From Burkholderiaceae bacterium (GTDB lineage Bacteria; Pseudomonadota; Gammaproteobacteria; Burkholderiales; Burkholderiaceae_C): 45,345 nucleotides of DNA. Position numbers and translations under genes: made by a program. Positions 9,438 through 19,474 of this stretch are shown here, in pieces. The DNA lies in the NCBI GenBank assembly GCA_023150375.1, contig JAKLLA010000026.1, forward strand, positions 1 through 45,345, in the 5' to 3' direction. A model generated the notes under the pieces. That model made no database searches and had not been told where the DNA came from. It saw only the letters and a program-made list of their open reading frames with translations. Position 1 is the first letter of the stretch. Every line of letters starts with the position of its first letter.

Positions 9438-10520
9438 TCACTGCGGCTGCAGGGCCAGCCGCGCCGCGCCCCGCCCCGGGGGCCGCAGCGCCTGCACCGT
9501 CTGCAGCATCAGGCGCTTCAGGGCCTCCCAGGGGTCGGCCGGCCAGGCGGGGTCGCGCAGGCCCTTGACGATGCCGTCCACCGTGTGGGCATCGGCCACC
9601 AGGGCGTCCAGCGGGGCGTCGGCCAGCTGCGGCAGCAGGCGCTCGAGCAGGCGCTCCTTCTGGCCCCAGACGCGCGCTTCGCGCAGCGCCATCGGCGGCG
9701 GCTTGCCAGCGCGCAGCGCGGCCTGCACGCGGCGCAGCGCGCGCAGGTCCTCGGCCAGGGTCCAGTGCACCAGCACGGCGGCCTCGCCCTCGGCACACAG
9801 GCCGTCGAGCATGCGCAGCGCGCGACCGACCTGGCCGGCCAGCACGGCCTCGCCGAGCTTGAAGACGTCGTAGCGCGCCACGTTCAGCACGGCCGATTCG
9901 ATCTGCTCGAAGCCCAGCGTCCCCCCGGGGTGCAGCAGGGCCAGCTTGCTGATCTCCTGGTGGGCGGCGAGCAGGTTGCCTTCGATGCGGTCGGCGAAGA
10001 AGGCCAGGCTGCGCTGGCCGGCCTCGCCGTCCTCCACCCGCAGGCCCTGCGCGGCCAGGCGCTGGGCGATCCACTGCGGCAGTGCCGGGCGCTCGATGGG
10101 GTCGACACGCACGCTGGCACCGGCGCCGTCCAGTGCGGTGAACCAGGCGCTGGCCAGCTGGGTACGGTCCAGCCGGGGCAGCAGGACCAGGATCAGGGTG
10201 TCGTCGCCCAGCGTGGCAACCAGCCGCTGCAGCGCCTCGGAGCCCTCCTTGCCCGGCTTGCCACCGGGGATGCGGATCTCGACGAGGCGCCGGTCGGCGA
10301 AGAGGCTGAGCGCGCTGGTCTCGCCCAGCAGGCCGGACCAGTCGAAGTGCGCGCCCTGCACGGTGTGCACCACCCGCTCGCTGCAGCCGGAACGACGGGC
10401 CGCGGCGCGCACCGCGTCGGCGGCCTCCTGGGCCAGCAGGGGCTCGTCGCCGTGGATCACGTAGAGCGGGCGCAGGCCCCGCGCCAGGGCCTGGGGAAGC
10501 TGTTCGGCACGCAGTTGCAT
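9438..10520 (-). CDS. holA: DNA polymerase III subunit delta
   Basis: A 360-residue HolA, the subunit of the clamp loader that opens the beta sliding clamp. The N-terminus MQLRAEQLPQALARGLRPLYVIHGDEPLLAQEAADAVR matches the domain I start of the family. Further typical parts are FADRRLVEIRIPGGKPGKEG and the central LAFFADRIEGNLLAAHQEISKLALL. The C-terminal collar domain ends in a Pro/Arg-rich tail. It follows lptE with 24 bases between them and ends the leuS-lptE-holA operon, an order common in Burkholderiales. Confidence 0.96.
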   Translation of the reverse strand: MQLRAEQLPQALARGLRPLYVIHGDEPLLAQEAADAVRAAARRSGCSERVVHTVQGAHFDWSGLLGETSALSLFADRRLVEIRIPGGKPGKEGSEALQRLVATLGDDTLILVLLPRLDRTQLASAWFTALDGAGASVRVDPIERPALPQWIAQRLAAQGLRVEDGEAGQRSLAFFADRIEGNLLAAHQEISKLALLHPGGTLGFEQIESAVLNVARYDVFKLGEAVLAGQVGRALRMLDGLCAEGEAAVLVHWTLAEDLRALRRVQAALRAGKPPPMALREARVWGQKERLLERLLPQLADAPLDALVADAHTVDGIVKGLRDPAWPADPWEALKRLMLQTVQALRPPGRGAARLALQPQ

Positions 10521-10544
10521 GACGGCGGAAGCGTTCGGGGCCGC

Positions 10545-11078
10545 TCAGGGCGCCGCGGACGCCGCCGGCCCGGCGGCCAGGGCCGCGGGGTCGAGCGCCG
10601 CCAGGCGACGCAGCACCTGGGTGGCGATGTCGGCCTGCATGGCCCGCAAGAGGATCTGCGCCTCGTGCGCCTTGGCCAGCGAGATCGATTCCTCGAAGGT
10701 CATGTCGCGCACCAGGCCCAGTTCGGTGGGGGCGATCAGCTCGCGCCCGGCGGGGGTGCGCACGCGATAGCGCAGCAGGCTGCGCAGGCTGAGTTCACGC
10801 ACCTGGCCGGCCGCGGTGCTGGAGGTCGCCACCTCCTGCTGCCGGTCGACCAGGGCTTCCAGGACCAGATCGGCCTCGGCCGCCGACTCGACCAGCCGCA
10901 CACCAGGGCTGGCGCGCAGCTGGCGGCGCAGCTCCTCGGCCTGGCCGGAGTGCCGCGAGAAGCCGGTCAGATGCACCCGCTCGAGCTGCAGGCGGGGCGG
11001 TCGGCGCAGCTGGAAGCCGCAGCCACCCAGCCAGGCCGCCAGGCCGCCGGCCAGCCAGAGTCGTCGGGAGGCGGGCAT
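10545..11078 (-). CDS. lptE: LPS-assembly lipoprotein LptE
   Basis: A 177-residue lipoprotein. The signal peptide MPASRRLWLAGGLAAWLGG|C has a lipobox ending at Cys20, followed by GFQLRRPP, the hallmark of LptE (GC/GFQLR). LptE plugs the LptD barrel and helps to place LPS in the outer leaflet of the outer membrane. Later segments such as DRQQEVATSSTAAGQVRELSLRSLLRYRV match the family. The start at 11078 is set by the lipoprotein signal; the open frame upstream is a shadow of leuS. It is 17 bases downstream of leuS and clearly in the same operon. Confidence 0.95.
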   Translation of the reverse strand: MPASRRLWLAGGLAAWLGGCGFQLRRPPRLQLERVHLTGFSRHSGQAEELRRQLRASPGVRLVESAAEADLVLEALVDRQQEVATSSTAAGQVRELSLRSLLRYRVRTPAGRELIAPTELGLVRDMTFEESISLAKAHEAQILLRAMQADIATQVLRRLAALDPAALAAGPAASAAP

Positions 11079-11095
11079 CACGCGTGCGGCCCGCC

Positions 11096-13777
11096 TCAGA
11101 CCACCACGTTCACCAGCCGGCCGGGTACGACGACGATCTTCTTCGGCGTGCGGCCTTCGGAGAACTTCGCCACGTCGGGGCTGGCGGCGGCGGCCGCCTC
11201 GATGGCGGCCCGGTCGGCGCTGGCGGGCACCTTGATCGCGCCACGCAGCTTGCCGTTGACCTGCAGCACCAGCTCGATCTCGTCCTGCACCAGCGCGGCT
11301 TCGTCCACCGCGGGCCAGGGCGCGTCGAGCAGGTCGCCCAGGCGATCGGCGTAGCCCAGCTCGCGCCACAGCGACCAGGTCAGGTGCGGGCAGGCGGGGT
11401 ACAGGCCGCGCAGCAGCACCGAGACGGCTTCGCAGAGCAGCGCGTCGTCGCCGGCCGAGCCGTCCGGCTTGAAGGCCTCCATCGCGTTGAGCAGCTTCAT
11501 GCAGCCCGACACCACGGTGTTGTACTGCATGCGCTCGAAGTCGTAGCTGATCTGCCGGAGCACCAGGTGCAGCTCGCGGCGCAGCGCCTTGGCCTCGGGG
11601 CGCAGCGGTGCCTCGCTCAGGTCACCGGCGGTGGCGGCCTTCAGCCGCGCCTCGTTCTTCGCCGCGAAGCCCCAGACGCGCTTGAGGAAGCGGTGCGCCC
11701 CCTCCACGCCGGCGTCGTTCCACTCCAGGGTCTGCTCCGGCGGGCTGGCGAACATCACGAACAGGCGGGCGGTGTCGGCGCCGTACTGGTCGATCAGCGC
11801 CTGCGGGTCCACGCCGTTGTTCTTGGACTTGGACATGGTGCCCACGCCGCCGTAGTCCACCGCCGAGCCGTCGCTCTTGAGCTTCGCGCCGACGATCTTG
11901 CCGCCCGCGTCGAAGACGTTCTCCACCTCGTGCGGCCAGAAGTACTCGATGCCGCCCTTCTCGCCCTTGCGCGAGTAGATGTGGTTGAGCACCATGCCCT
12001 GCGTGAGCAGGCGGGTGAAGGGCTCGCTGACGGTGACCAGCTTCAGGTCGCGCATCACCTTGGTCCAGAAGCGCGCGTACAGCAGGTGCAGGATGGCGTG
12101 CTCGATGCCGCCGATGTACTGGTCCATGCCCGGCGTGCCGGCCGAGTTGCCGGCGCCCATCCAGTACTGCGTGCCCTCGGCGACCATCTTCTCGACGTTG
12201 GTCGGGTCGCAGTAGCGCATGTAGTACCAGGAGCTGTCCACGAAGGTGTCCATCGTGTCCGTCTCGCGGCGGGCCGGCTTGCCGCAGCAGGGGCAGGTGA
12301 CGGCCAGGAAGTCCTCGCGCTTGTTCAGCGGGTTGCCCGAGCCGTCCGGCACGCAGTCGATCGGCAGCACCACCGGCAGGTCCTTCTCGGGGACCGGCAC
12401 GGGCCCGCAGCTGTCGCAGTGGATGATGGGAATCGGCGTGCCCCAGTAGCGCTGGCGGCTGATGCCCCAGTCGCGCAGGCGCCAGGTGGTCTTCTTCTCG
12501 CCCAGGCCCTTCTCGGCGAGCAGTTCGGCCACCTTGCCGACCGCGTCCTTGTACGCCAGGCCATCGAGCACGCCGGAGTTCACGCAGACCGCGCGCTGCT
12601 TGTCGCCGTACCAATCGGCCCAGGCGTCGGTGCTGAAGGCCTCGTCGCCCGCCTGGACAACCTGCCGGATCGGGAGGCCGTACTTCTTGGCGAAGGCGAA
12701 GTCGCGCTCGTCGTGCGCCGGCACGCCCATCACCGCGCCGTCGCCGTAGCTCATCAGCACGTAGTTGCCGACCCAGACCTCGACCGGCTGGCCGGTCAGC
12801 GGGTGGGTGACGAACAGGCCGGTGGGCAGGCCCTTCTTCTCCTGCGTGGCCAGCTCGGCCTCGGTGGTTCCGCCCTGGGCGCACTCGGCGATGAAGGCCG
12901 CCAGCGCCGGGTTGCTCGCCGCGGCGTGCGCGGCCAGCGGGTGCTCGGGCGCCACGGCGCAGAAGGTCACGCCCATGATGGTGTCGGCACGCGTCGTGAA
13001 GACGTACAGCCGCCCGCCCTGGATCAGCTCGCCGTCGGCGCCGCGGATCTCGTGCGGGAAGGCAAAGCGCACGCCCTCGCTCTTGCCGATCCAGTTCTCC
13101 TGCATCAGGCGCACGCGCTCGGGCCAGCCGGAGAGGTAGTTCGGGTCTTCCGGGTTCGCCACCGCGCTGAGCAGTTCGTCGGCGTACTTCGTGATGTTCA
13201 GGTAGTAGCCCGGGATCTCACGCTTTTCCACCGGTGCGCCCGAGCGCCAGCCCTTGCCGTCGATGACCTGCTCGTTGGCCAGGACGGTCATGTCCACCGG
13301 GTCCCAGTTCACCACCTGGGTGCGGCGCTCGGCGATGCCGGCCTCCAGCATCTTCAGGAACAGCCACTGGTTCCACCTGTAGTACTCGGGGTCGCAGGTG
13401 GCGACCTCGCGGCTCCAGTCGATGGCCAGGCCCATGGCCTGCATCTGGCCCTTCATGTGGGCGATGTTCTCGCGCGTCCACTTCTCCGGCGGCACGCCGT
13501 TCTTCAGCGCGGCGTTCTCCGCCGGCAGGCCGAAGGCGTCCCAGCCCATGGGCATCAGCACGTTCATGCCCTTCATGCGCAGCTGGCGCGTGAGCATGTC
13601 GTTGATGGTGTAGTTGCGCACATGGCCCATGTGCAGCTTGCCGCTGGGATAGGGCAGCATCGAGCAGGCGTAGAACTTGGCCTTGCCAGCGTCCTCGGTG
13701 ACACGGTAGGCGTCGGCAGCGGCCCAGGCGGCGCGGGCAGCGGATTCGACGGCAGCGGGATCGTATTTCTCGTTCAT
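11096..13777 (-). CDS. leuS: Leucyl-tRNA synthetase
   Basis: An 893-residue class I aminoacyl-tRNA synthetase that charges tRNA-Leu. The ATP-binding HMGH motif is at residues 49-52 ([18 protein letters not shown]) and the KMSKS loop appears as [12 protein letters not shown] near residue 648. The large CP1 editing insertion is present, with the [11 protein letters not shown] segment. A zinc-finger-like CDSCGPV...CPCCGKP part follows. The N-terminus [18 protein letters not shown] is the usual one. It leads the operon leuS-lptE-holA. A GATAAT hexamer (13863-13858, minus strand) could be a -10 box, but no convincing -35 is seen. Confidence 0.99.
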   Translation of the reverse strand: MNEKYDPAAVESAARAAWAAADAYRVTEDAGKAKFYACSMLPYPSGKLHMGHVRNYTINDMLTRQLRMKGMNVLMPMGWDAFGLPAENAALKNGVPPEKWTRENIAHMKGQMQAMGLAIDWSREVATCDPEYYRWNQWLFLKMLEAGIAERRTQVVNWDPVDMTVLANEQVIDGKGWRSGAPVEKREIPGYYLNITKYADELLSAVANPEDPNYLSGWPERVRLMQENWIGKSEGVRFAFPHEIRGADGELIQGGRLYVFTTRADTIMGVTFCAVAPEHPLAAHAAASNPALAAFIAECAQGGTTEAELATQEKKGLPTGLFVTHPLTGQPVEVWVGNYVLMSYGDGAVMGVPAHDERDFAFAKKYGLPIRQVVQAGDEAFSTDAWADWYGDKQRAVCVNSGVLDGLAYKDAVGKVAELLAEKGLGEKKTTWRLRDWGISRQRYWGTPIPIIHCDSCGPVPVPEKDLPVVLPIDCVPDGSGNPLNKREDFLAVTCPCCGKPARRETDTMDTFVDSSWYYMRYCDPTNVEKMVAEGTQYWMGAGNSAGTPGMDQYIGGIEHAILHLLYARFWTKVMRDLKLVTVSEPFTRLLTQGMVLNHIYSRKGEKGGIEYFWPHEVENVFDAGGKIVGAKLKSDGSAVDYGGVGTMSKSKNNGVDPQALIDQYGADTARLFVMFASPPEQTLEWNDAGVEGAHRFLKRVWGFAAKNEARLKAATAGDLSEAPLRPEAKALRRELHLVLRQISYDFERMQYNTVVSGCMKLLNAMEAFKPDGSAGDDALLCEAVSVLLRGLYPACPHLTWSLWRELGYADRLGDLLDAPWPAVDEAALVQDEIELVLQVNGKLRGAIKVPASADRAAIEAAAAASPDVAKFSEGRTPKKIVVVPGRLVNVVV

Positions 13778-13907
13778 GGCGCAGCAGCGGGCAGGAGGGC
13801 GGTCCTGGCGCCTGCGTGGGCAGGCGGACCTCGCCGATCGGGCGGCGAAAGCCGGGGATTATCGCGTGGGGACCGGCGTGTCGCCGGCGCGCCGCGCAGC
13901 GTCGGGC

Positions 13908-14348
<441 letters not shown>

Positions 14349-14370
14349 CGCCTGCCCCTGTGTGCAGCGC

Positions 14371-15027
14371 TCAGCGCGGCTCGGCGCCGTCGAGCAGCAT
14401 CTCGCGCAGGTCGTGCGCGAAGCCCTCGAGATCGGCCTCGCAGGCCGCGACCCACTTGCCGAACAGGTTGTAGGCCAGCACCGCCGGAATGGCCACGGCC
14501 AGGCCGGCGGCGGTCATGATCAGCGCCTCGCCCACCGGGCCGGCCACCTGGTCGATGCCGACGCTGCCCGAGGCGGCCATGCCCCGCAGCGCGTGGTAGA
14601 TGCCCCAGACCGTGCCGAACAGCCCGACGAAGGGCGCCGTGCTGCCCACCGAGGCCAGCAGCACCTGGCCGTACTGCAGCTGCGCGACGACGCGGTGCAG
14701 GGCATCGCGCAGGCGGCGCGTGAGCTGCGAGCCAGCTTGCCCGGAGGCCTCCAGCGTGCCGGCCGGCGGCGTCTGCAGCGCCGCCTCCAGCAGGGGCAGC
14801 AGCAGGCCTTCGCGGTCCAGCGCGGCCAGCTGCACCTGGCCGGCCGGCAGCCCTTCGGCAGCCCAGAAGGCCGGGACGGCCTGCGCCAGATCGCGCCGGG
14901 CGCGCGTGAGCACCCAGGCCTTCCAGAGGATCAGCACCCAGGCCGACACCGACATGGCCAGCAGCAGCAGGGCCACGGCGCGGCCCACCGCATCGGCCTC
15001 GGCCCAGAGCTGCGCGTAACCTCCCAT
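14371..15027 (-). CDS. MotA/TolQ/ExbB proton channel family protein
   Basis: A 218-residue inner-membrane protein with three hydrophobic segments: about residues 12-34, and a pair at roughly 115-140 and 150-180. The family core STAPFVGLFGTVWGIYHALRGM and GEALIMTAAGLAVAIPAVLAYN is clear. The ATG at 15027 (MGGYAQLWAEADAVGRAV) is chosen because the open frame upstream is the shadow of dapB. It is co-transcribed with the ExbD/TolR gene downstream and lies 22 bases after the end of dapB. Confidence 0.92.
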   Translation of the reverse strand: MGGYAQLWAEADAVGRAVALLLLAMSVSAWVLILWKAWVLTRARRDLAQAVPAFWAAEGLPAGQVQLAALDREGLLLPLLEAALQTPPAGTLEASGQAGSQLTRRLRDALHRVVAQLQYGQVLLASVGSTAPFVGLFGTVWGIYHALRGMAASGSVGIDQVAGPVGEALIMTAAGLAVAIPAVLAYNLFGKWVAACEADLEGFAHDLREMLLDGAEPR

Positions 15028-15049
15028 GACGCCCGCCCGCCTGCGCCGC

Positions 15050-15862
15050 TCAGCGCAGGCCGAGCACGTCGTCCATGCCGAACAGGCCGCGGGCCTGCCC
15101 GGCCAGGAAGCGCACCGCACGCAGACTGCCCTGGGCATAGGTGGCGCGGCTGCTCGACTTGTGGGTGATCTCGATGCGCTCGCCGGTGCCCATGAACATC
15201 ACGGTGTGGTCGCCGACCACGTCGCCGCCGCGCACGGTGGCAAAGCCGATGGTGCTCGGGTCGCGCTCGCCAGTCACACCTTCACGGCCGTAGACCGCAC
15301 ACGCCTTCAGGTCGCGACCGATCGCGGCGGCCACCACCTCGCCCATCTTCAGCGCGGTGCCGCTGGGCGCGTCGACCTTGTGACGGTGGTGCGCCTCGAC
15401 GATCTCGATGTCGTAGCCCTGGTTCAGCGCCTTCGCGGCGGTCTCCAGCAGCTTGAGCACGACGTTGACGCCCACGCTCATGTTGGGCGCCATCATGATG
15501 GCGATGTCCTGCGATGCAGCGGCGATCTCGGCCTTCTGGGCCTCACTGAAACCGGTGGTGCCGATCACCATCTTCACGCCCAGCTCGCGGCAGACGGCCA
15601 GGTGCGCCATCGTGCCCTCCGGGCGGGTGAAGTCGATCAGGCAGTCGGCCCCCTCGAGCCCGCGGCGCAGGTCGGCGGTCACCGCCACATCGCTGCGGCG
15701 GCCGAGGAAGGCGGTGGCGTCCTGGCCGAGGGCCGGGCTGTCGGCCCGGTCGAGGGCGCCGGCGAGCACGCAGTCGTCGGCGGCCAGCACGGCCTCGATC
15801 AGCATGTGGCCCATGCGGCCGGTGCAGCCGGCAATGGCGATGCGGTGGGAAGGAGCGGTCAT
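15050..15862 (-). CDS. dapB: 4-hydroxy-tetrahydrodipicolinate reductase
   Basis: A 270-residue enzyme of the diaminopimelate/lysine pathway that reduces hydroxy-tetrahydrodipicolinate with NAD(P)H. The Rossmann motif [16 protein letters not shown] is at residues 9-24. The catalytic [13 protein letters not shown] segment (His and Lys) is near residue 155, and [12 protein letters not shown] is the conserved hinge motif. Length and start are normal. It lies 35 bases after bamE on the same strand and is followed by the exbB-type gene. Confidence 0.98.
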   Translation of the reverse strand: MTAPSHRIAIAGCTGRMGHMLIEAVLAADDCVLAGALDRADSPALGQDATAFLGRRSDVAVTADLRRGLEGADCLIDFTRPEGTMAHLAVCRELGVKMVIGTTGFSEAQKAEIAAASQDIAIMMAPNMSVGVNVVLKLLETAAKALNQGYDIEIVEAHHRHKVDAPSGTALKMGEVVAAAIGRDLKACAVYGREGVTGERDPSTIGFATVRGGDVVGDHTVMFMGTGERIEITHKSSSRATYAQGSLRAVRFLAGQARGLFGMDDVLGLR

Positions 15863-15897
15863 GGCAGGCGGCAGCAGCAGGGGTTCGGGTCTGGCTC

Positions 15898-16443
15898 TCA
15901 GCGGGCGTCGGGCTCGAGGGGCGGATAGACGCGGGGCACCGCACTGGCCGCCGGCGCCGCGGGCGCCGCAGCCGGACGCCCGGCCGGCAGGGGCAGCGCG
16001 CGCAGCTGCGCCTCGTTCAGCTCGAGGGGCTTGCGGCGCGGCTCGGGCTTGACCACGTCGATGGCGGCCACGAACTCACGCTCGCTGGGCAGGTCGGAGG
16101 CCTCGTGGCGCGCCAGCCGGTCGCCCTCGAAATAGACCGTCACGCGCCGCTGCTGCGGCGCCGCACCCTGGCGCCGGATCGTGAAGACGTAGTCCCAGCG
16201 GTCGGCGTGGAAGATGTCGGTCAGCAGCGGCGAGCCCAGCAGGTTGCGCACCTGCTCGCGCGCCAGCCCGGGGCGCAGCTGCTCGACCATCTCGCGGGTG
16301 ACGACATTGCCCTGCACCACTTCCATGCGGTAGGGTGTCCAGGGAGAGACGCCCTCCCCACGCGAGGACATGCAGCCGGCCGCGAGCAGCGACGCGAGCA
16401 GGACGGCGCCGAAGCGCCAGGACGGAATGGTCATGCCGAGCAT
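15898..16443 (-). CDS. bamE: Outer-membrane assembly lipoprotein BamE (SmpA/OmlA)
   Basis: A lipoprotein of about 181 residues. After the signal peptide a lipobox LLAAGC is found, then the SmpA/OmlA domain [51 protein letters not shown]. BamE supports the BamA-D complex that inserts beta-barrel proteins into the outer membrane. The C-terminal 60 residues are an Ala/Pro-rich extension beyond the usual domain. Two in-frame starts (16443 and 16434) both leave a good signal peptide; I use the first, which has AGG nearby. It is divergent from fur, as in many Burkholderiales. Confidence 0.94.
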   Translation of the reverse strand: MLGMTIPSWRFGAVLLASLLAAGCMSSRGEGVSPWTPYRMEVVQGNVVTREMVEQLRPGLAREQVRNLLGSPLLTDIFHADRWDYVFTIRRQGAAPQQRRVTVYFEGDRLARHEASDLPSEREFVAAIDVVKPEPRRKPLELNEAQLRALPLPAGRPAAAPAAPAASAVPRVYPPLEPDAR

Positions 16444-16525
16444 TGTGCCTGGGCGCCACCAGGGGCAACGCCTGCAGATATGATGCGTGAATTCTACCGA
16501 CGCCCCTGTCCAGCGCTGCCTTCCC

Positions 16526-16972
16526 ATGACCCACGCGGAAGAGATCAAGAACTCCGGCCTGAAGGCCACGCTGCCGCGGATCAAGATCCTGGAGATCTTC
16601 CAGCGCTCGGCGCAGCGGCACATGACCGCGGAAGACGTCTACAAGGTTCTGCTGAACGACGGCTCGGACATCGGTCTGGCGACGGTGTACCGGGTTCTGA
16701 TGCAGTTCGAACAGGCCGGCATCCTGTCGCGCAACCATTTCGAGAGCGGCAAGGCGGTCTTCGAGCTCAACGAGGGGCACCACCACGACCATCTGGTGTG
16801 CATGGACTGCGGCCACGTCGAGGAGTTCTACGACCCGCAGATCGAGACCCGCCAGCGCGATATCGCCGAGCAGCGTGGCTTCACGCTCGAGGAGCATTCG
16901 CTCGCGCTCTACGCACGTTGCAGCCGCACGGAGTGCGAGCGCCGCCCGAAGCGCACCCTCCGCAAAGGCTGA
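16526..16972 (+). CDS. fur: Ferric uptake regulator Fur
   Basis: A 148-residue iron-dependent repressor. The N-terminus [26 protein letters not shown] is the family start in betaproteobacteria, so I use 16526 and not the ATG at 16487. The winged helix is residues 10-80 ([20 protein letters not shown]). The metal-binding [19 protein letters not shown] follows, then a C-terminal CSRTEC pair that would complete the structural zinc site. A TATGAT (16479-16484) may be the -10; I do not see a clear Fur box. It is divergent from bamE. Confidence 0.97.
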   Translation: MTHAEEIKNSGLKATLPRIKILEIFQRSAQRHMTAEDVYKVLLNDGSDIGLATVYRVLMQFEQAGILSRNHFESGKAVFELNEGHHHDHLVCMDCGHVEEFYDPQIETRQRDIAEQRGFTLEEHSLALYARCSRTECERRPKRTLRKG

Positions 16973-17006
16973 GCCGCCGCGCCCGGCAGGGACAGGGATG
17001 CCGGGA

Positions 17007-17978
17007 TCAGGACTCGGCACCGCCCGGGTCCTCGCCGCGCTCCATCATCTCGCGGTGCCGCTGGATGAATTCCTTGTAGGTGTCGATGCCGCGCAGCTGC
17101 AGCACGGTGTTGCGCACCGCCGCCTCGACCAACACGGCCAGGTTGCGGCCCGCGTCCACCGCGATCACGACCTTGCGCACCGGCATGCCCAGCACGTCCT
17201 CGTACAGCGGCTCGTAGGGCAGGCGCTCGAAGTCGCGGTCCAGCGTCTCCTTGCGCACCAGGTGGACGATGAGCTTGAGGCGCATCTTGCGACGCACCGC
17301 GGTCTCGCCGAAGATCGCCTTGATGTCGAGCAGGCCGATGCCGCGCACCTCGAGCAGGTTGCGCAGCAGCTCGGGGCAGCGCCCCTCGATGGCCGACTGC
17401 GACACGCGGTACAGATCCACCACGTCGTCGGCCACCAGGCCGTGTCCGCGCGAGATCAGCTCCAGACCGAGTTCGCTCTTGCCCAGCCCGGACTCGCCGG
17501 TGAGCAGCACGCCCAGGCCGAGAATGTCCATGAACACGCCGTGCCGCGAGGTGCGCTCGGCAAAGTGCTGGCCGAGATAGCCGCGCAGCACGTCGATGAC
17601 ATGCCCGGCGGAGTCCTGTGTGGCGAACAGCGGAATCTCCGCCCGTTCGCACATCGCCACCAGCCGGTCGGGCGGGGTACAGCCGTCGGCCACCACCAGC
17701 ACCGGCGGCTCGAGCGTCACGATGCGGGAGATGCGGCGCTCCTGCCCCTCCGCATCGGTGGCTCGCAGGTAATCCACTTCCCGGACACCGACGATCTGCA
17801 CCCGGTAGGGATGGATGTAGTTGAGGTAGCCGACCAGATCGGCCGCCGACTGCGCAGCGCGCACCGCCACTTCATCGAAGCGGCGCTCCGGGTGGGCATG
17901 CCCGGCGATCCACTCCCACTTCAGCGCCTGCCGGTGCGCGTCGAACAGGGCCTCGGCACTGATGACGGTGGGTTTCAC
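17007..17978 (-). CDS. hprK: HPr kinase/phosphorylase
   Basis: A 323-residue bifunctional enzyme that phosphorylates and dephosphorylates a Ser of HPr/NPr, linking carbon state to the PTS-Ntr system. The Walker A GESGLGKS is at residues 161-168, preceded by the conserved [13 protein letters not shown] (His146). The family signature [17 protein letters not shown] is at about 209-225. It follows ptsN with 13 bases between them and is translated from the same transcript. In betaproteobacteria this enzyme is part of a regulatory PTS without sugar transport. Confidence 0.97.
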   Translation of the reverse strand: MKPTVISAEALFDAHRQALKWEWIAGHAHPERRFDEVAVRAAQSAADLVGYLNYIHPYRVQIVGVREVDYLRATDAEGQERRISRIVTLEPPVLVVADGCTPPDRLVAMCERAEIPLFATQDSAGHVIDVLRGYLGQHFAERTSRHGVFMDILGLGVLLTGESGLGKSELGLELISRGHGLVADDVVDLYRVSQSAIEGRCPELLRNLLEVRGIGLLDIKAIFGETAVRRKMRLKLIVHLVRKETLDRDFERLPYEPLYEDVLGMPVRKVVIAVDAGRNLAVLVEAAVRNTVLQLRGIDTYKEFIQRHREMMERGEDPGGAES

Positions 17979-17991
17979 GGCCCGGTCCGCC

Positions 17992-18462
17992 TCAGGCGAC
18001 CGACTTCAGCGGCTCCCAGCGGGAGATCAGTTCGTGGACCTTGGCCGCATCGGGCTCGGCCTTGATCTTCTCGCGCAGATCGCGGTCGGAGAGCAGCTCG
18101 GCAATCTCGGAGAGGATCTCCAGGTGCCGCTGCGTGGCCGCCTCGGGCACCAGCAGGAAGATCAGCAGCGAAACCGGCTCGTCGTCCGGCGCCTCGAAGG
18201 GAATGGCCTGCTGCACCCGCAGGACGGCCGCCAGCGGATTCTTCAGGCCCTTGATGCGCCCGTGCGGGATGGCCACGCCATGACCCAGACCGGTGGAGCC
18301 CAGGCGCTCACGCGCGAAGAGGTTGTCGGTGACGGTGGCACGGGCGATGGCATGGCCGTTCTCGAACAGCAACCCCGCCTGTTCGAACGCACGCTTCTTG
18401 CTGGATGCCTCCACATTCACCAGCACATTGCCGGGAGGGAGGATGGCGGCGAGACGGTTCAT
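17992..18462 (-). CDS. ptsN: PTS IIA-like nitrogen regulatory protein (EIIA-Ntr)
   Basis: A 156-residue EIIA-Ntr. The phosphorylated histidine is His67 in [16 protein letters not shown]. The family segment [34 protein letters not shown] follows. It receives phosphate from NPr and controls targets such as potassium transport and sigma-54-linked genes by protein contacts. It sits between hpf (240 bases upstream, behind a terminator) and hprK (13 bases downstream). Because of that terminator it needs its own promoter; a TATAAT at 18530-18525 on the minus strand is the best candidate. Confidence 0.96.
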   Translation of the reverse strand: MNRLAAILPPGNVLVNVEASSKKRAFEQAGLLFENGHAIARATVTDNLFARERLGSTGLGHGVAIPHGRIKGLKNPLAAVLRVQQAIPFEAPDDEPVSLLIFLLVPEAATQRHLEILSEIAELLSDRDLREKIKAEPDAAKVHELISRWEPLKSVA

Positions 18463-18524
18463 CGTGCAAAGACGTCCAGGAGAAAGACCCGCGAAGAGCC
18501 CCGGCGAAATCCGACGGGATGCGG

Positions 18525-18530
18525 ATTATA
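18525..18530 (-). promoter_or_regulatory. Possible -10 box for ptsN-hprK
   Basis: A perfect TATAAT on the minus strand, 63 bases before the ptsN start and downstream of the hpf terminator. No good -35 hexamer is visible at 16-18 bases, so support is limited. Confidence 0.4.
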
Positions 18531-18645
18531 GGAATCCCCCCTTCGAGCGCGTCGACAGCGGGCCACCCATGGCCTCGGGAGACCCTCTTCGGGTTGCCTG
18601 ATCGCAACAGGAAACCAGGACATACAACCGGAATCATCCTGAAAT

Positions 18646-18672
18646 GAAAAAGCGACCCCTTCCGGGGCCGCT
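18646..18672 (-). terminator. Terminator of hpf
   Basis: On the minus strand a 9-bp stem AGCGGCCCC/GGGGTCGCT (one G-T pair) with a GGAA loop is followed by five T. It lies about 30 bases after the hpf stop. Confidence 0.92.
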
Positions 18673-18702
18673 TCGGCTGCCTATCGACCGGCCATCGAGC
18701 CC

Positions 18703-19047
18703 TCAGGGCTGTTCGGCGATGGCGCTGCGCTTGGGCGACTCATGGTGATGGTCCTGCAGACGGTCCTTGTGGCGGACCACCTGCCGATCCAGCTTGTCCA
18801 TCAGCTGATCGATCGCGGCGTACAGATCCTCGTGCGAACTCTCGACGAAGATGTCCTTGCCCTTGGCATGCAAGGTCACTTCTGCGCGTTGGCGGCGCTC
18901 CTTCTCCTTCTGCTTTTCGACGGTGAGCAGCACGTTGACGTCCACCACCTGGTCGAAATGCCTTGTCACGCGATCCAGCTTGGTGAGAACGTACTCACGC
19001 AGTGCAGGGGTGACTTCCAGATGATGACCGCTGATCGTCAGGTTCAT
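18703..19047 (-). CDS. hpf: Ribosome hibernation promoting factor (short HPF)
   Basis: A 114-residue protein of the HPF/RaiA family that binds the 30S decoding region and, in the short form, promotes 100S dimers in stationary phase. The N-terminus [31 protein letters not shown] and the [40 protein letters not shown] segment are diagnostic. The start at 19047 follows a strong AAAGGAGGT Shine-Dalgarno, so the longer open frame upstream is not used. The gene lies just above ptsN-hprK as usual, but rpoN, often upstream in proteobacteria, is not there. A strong terminator follows it. Confidence 0.96.
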   Translation of the reverse strand: MNLTISGHHLEVTPALREYVLTKLDRVTRHFDQVVDVNVLLTVEKQKEKERRQRAEVTLHAKGKDIFVESSHEDLYAAIDQLMDKLDRQVVRHKDRLQDHHHESPKRSAIAEQP

Positions 19048-19474
19048 GAGACCTCCTTTCGGCTCGGGTGGGTGGGAGGAAACCTCTTGGATGTTCTGGC
19101 CGGGCCCCGCTCGGCCGTCGCGGCCAGTGTGACCGCTGTCGAGGCGTCTGACAAGGGTGGAGGTCGTCACCCTGAAACGGCCGTGTGGTAATGCGCCGGC
19201 CAGGCCGGTTTGGGAGTACCCTCAGGGTTTGCATGGATAGCCGCCCTGCCCTGCAGCAGCTCGGGCACACCGCGTCTGGCCGCGCCGCGATGAGATAATT
19301 CCGACCTCGATTTCGGAGCCCCTGTTGGACCATTGTCACCCTCGGTGACCGTCCCTCCCGGATCCTGCCTGTGCGGCGGCCCGTGGAGCGAGACGGTCGA
19401 CCCCCTCCCCACCCCGCTGGCCTGTGGCCCGCCGCCCACCGGCTGCATGCGTCGCGTGCAGCGCAGGATTCCCG
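19048..19474. other. Divergent intergenic region between hpf and corA
   Basis: A 427-base gap with no gene I can support. It must hold the promoters of hpf (minus) and corA (plus). I see the hpf Shine-Dalgarno at its left edge and a GATAAT hexamer at 19294-19299 that could be a -10 for corA. An AGGGTG...CACCCT inverted repeat lies near 19154-19173. No riboswitch is recognised. Confidence 0.5.

Noticed and set aside
16441..16525. Fur box in the bamE-fur intergenic region.
   Set aside because: No stretch comes close to the 19-bp Fur consensus; only a possible -10 hexamer is visible.
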